Positions 62,030-64,000 of a DNA stretch of 64,000 bases are shown here, one piece after another. The notes below the pieces were generated by a model that saw nothing but the letters and a program-made list of their open reading frames with translations, had not been told where the DNA came from and ran no database searches. The position numbers were made by a program, and so were the translations under genes. This DNA is from Rhyacichthys aspro (Eukaryota; Chordata; Actinopteri; Gobiiformes; Rhyacichthyidae). The DNA is taken from positions 24,940,852 through 25,004,851 of the forward strand of contig CM072148.1 of the NCBI GenBank assembly GCA_036850595.1. Direction: 5' to 3'. The stretch's first letter is position 1, and each line of letters starts with the position of its first letter.

Positions 62030-63380
62030 AATTACCTTTGTTGTGGATTCAGGCTCTGCAGTGTCCATCTTGTTTTATCAGTTCTTCGGTGATACTGCAC
62101 TACATCCACCTGCTCTTCAGCTTGTAATTTACACAAGGAAGAGGATTACAGTGTTAGGCTGTCTACATGCCGAAGTGAGCAGAGGAAATGTTCCCTCCAC
62201 AGAGAGATTGTAGAGAAAATAGCTACTCCTATCCTGGGATGTGAACTGATCCTACACTGTCCTACTGCCACTAACTGACCTACAAGTTCCAGTGATGACT
62301 ACAGGCTCAGACTTTTCACCTACTGCCATCATATCTACTGTTCCTGACATAAGCTGTGTACACAATTTCATGAAGGTAAAAATTGACCCTACAGTCAAGC
62401 CTGTACACCAGAAACTGCAGTGCCTGCCTTGTGTTGTAAGAGCTTCTGTTTCAGCTGAACTAGAGGGTCTACTAAAAGCTGGGGTCATTGCAAATGCTGA
62501 TGCTTTGACCTGGGTTTTACCATTCCAAAAGCTGGAAAACTGGTGGATTTAGTTTATGTGTTGATCTTCATTAGCGAAAAAAAGCTGCAATACAGACTGC
62601 TAACCCCTACCACAAATGATTCAAATTTTCAAGGCGCAAAGGTCTTTTCACAATTGACCTAGCTAATGCATACTAGTAACTGCCTTCCCATGAAGATAGC
62701 AAGGACCTCAGTGGTTTTATTACACTTGATAGCCTATTCAAATTCTGTAGAGTTGGACTTGCTTCTGCCTTCCTCAGCTTTTCAAAAATTATCGCTGAAG
62801 ACATTCCTGGTGTCCAAAACTACTTGGACGACCTCATTGTTTATGGCAAAATTCTGCATGATCAAAACCTGAACACTTCTGCCACAAAATCAAAGAAGGA
62901 CTAGTACTAAAGAAAAACAAGTGCCATTTCAGAAAGCCTTGCCTATGTTTTCTAGGATATGTTGTTTCTGCAGATGGTGTCCTTCCTGACCATAAGCATA
63001 GACACAGTACTGAAAGCTCTTCTTTTATCAGATGCTGCTACAGTGAGATCGTTCCTGGGACTCGTTTCTGGGTACTCCAAATTTCTGCGCAACTTTGCTG
63101 CTTTTGTAGTCCCTATGGGAGAATATGCTAGCATTAAAGCCTCTTCTACATGGTCTCCTGAAGCACAAACAGTTTTGAGGAAGTCAAGCAACTTTGTAGA
63201 CAGCCCTGCTCTTACACAGTTTTATGCTACATTGCACATAGTCATTTCAACAGATGCGAGTGACTGTGGAGCTGTTTTTGAACTAGTGTTACCTGATGGA
63301 ACAGAGGAACCAGTTGCTTTTTCCTCCCATACAAGTTCTAAAGCTTGTTCTCAAAAGGTACTGTATGGTGGTATTTTCTG
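62030..63380 (+). pseudogene. Degenerate Ty3/Gypsy pol
   Basis: Pieces in order: protease-like FVVDSGSAVSIL (62040), FMKVKIDPTVKPVHQKLQ and LEGLLKAGVIANADA (62370-62510) of the RT start, IDLA-type block near 62655, NYLDDLIVYG-like block (62820-62850, catalytic YLDD), then RSFLGLVSGYSKFLRNFA (63050) and [18 protein letters not shown] (63250) of RNase H. Many frameshifts and stops; clearly older than the Gypsy at 51.7 kb and of a different lineage. It stops in RNase H at ~63380 where a LINE begins. Confidence 0.85.
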
Positions 63381-64000
63381 ACATATTCTGGATCTCATCT
63401 GCTGCTCTGGCATTACACCTACTGACTGTAAAGCAAACTACCTCCCATTCTCTGATCACTCACTTCTCTCATATCAATCTGTCTCTATCCAAATCCAAAC
63501 CCCCAAGCACTATTAATTTCTGCAAAATCAAGGACACTGACTTGGACAATCTATCCCTTCACACTGACAACCTCCCCAGTACAGACAACCTTCATTCCCC
63601 TGAACAATTACTCTCACACTACAATACACACCTCCATAGCATCCTAAACAATCTTGCTCCACTCAAAACCAGATCTGTGTCATTCACTCACTCCGCACCC
63701 TGGTTCACTCCCACACTCAGACAGTTAAAAGCAAAAGGTCGTCAACTGGAAAGACTCTGGACTGAAACTGGATTGGCTGTGCACAAGGACATGTACTCAA
63801 CCCATATTCTCCACTACAAAGACTGCATTTCCAAAGCCAAATCCACACACTACTCCGGTTTAATTAACTGTAATCAAGGAAACTCCAAGGCCCTTTTCTC
63901 ACTTATCAGTAACATCTCAAAGCCTCCTTACTCACTTCCCCCTCACCTCTACTCCTCAGATTTCTGTAATACCCTGGCCTCATTTTTCACATCTAAAATC
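63381..64000 (+). mobile_element. L2-like LINE, runs off the window
   Basis: Starts with [14 protein letters not shown] and [12 protein letters not shown] (end of the endonuclease domain). After a one-base frame change near 63485 it stays open for 171 codons to the window edge: [38 protein letters not shown] and [15 protein letters not shown], the segment between endonuclease and reverse transcriptase. The junction with the Gypsy RNase H is abrupt, as for a 5'-truncated LINE insertion. Confidence 0.85.

Noticed and set aside
1..64000. A prokaryotic-type defence or secretion system
   Set aside because: No bacterial gene organisation; introns, SINEs and vertebrate transposons throughout.

Overview
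This window is vertebrate genomic DNA, most likely from a ray-finned (teleost) fish. It is AT-rich, its coding segments are short exons bounded by GT/AG splice sites, and most of it is made of transposons typical of fish: Tc1, EnSpm/CACTA, piggyBac, TTAA-type elements, hAT, a tRNA-derived SINE, L2-like LINEs, DIRS and Gypsy. There are no bacterial operons, CRISPR arrays or ribosome binding sites.

Layout. 1-338 is the end of a degenerate Tc1 element, followed by a 43-bp minisatellite. 1493-5240 is a frameshifted HECT-domain (G2E3-like) ubiquitin ligase gene whose first intron holds a nearly complete Tc1-like transposon (1601-3168). 8963-16871 is a 7.9-kb EnSpm/CACTA element with two divergently transcribed spliced genes: an 8-exon accessory gene on the minus strand and a zinc finger + tnp2-type transposase gene on the plus strand. 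18183-24954 appears to be a hAT element that swallowed a piggyBac (18315-19943) and a TTAA element which itself contains a second TTAA element.

From 25435 to 57047 runs the only convincing host gene, an ABCC/MRP-type ABC transporter on the plus strand. Four phase-0 exons of 162, 93, 204 and 147 bp encode a continuous part of the first core transmembrane domain. Its introns are 11.8 kb, 0.85 kb and 18.3 kb and are filled with insertions. These include a SINE inside a hAT inside another hAT, a compound foldback MITE, DIRS fragments with a TTAA MITE cut into the recombinase frame, L2 LINEs, a DIRS gag-RT-RNase H block, and a Gypsy element with an intact 5-bp target duplication nested in a LINE.

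Downstream of the last ABCC exon are a (GT)n microsatellite, a 3-kb minus-strand LINE, a 46-48 bp tandem repeat, a decayed Gypsy pol, and an L2-like LINE that runs off the window end.

How the parts relate. The elements form insertion layers that can be ordered in time because target duplications are preserved in several cases. The most complete biological unit is the EnSpm element. It combines terminal repeats, a TA duplication, subterminal repeats, a shared divergent promoter region, a transposase with two C2H2 fingers and an unlinked-function accessory protein. It is only lightly damaged: one premature stop in the accessory gene and one apparent base loss in the transposase 5' exons.
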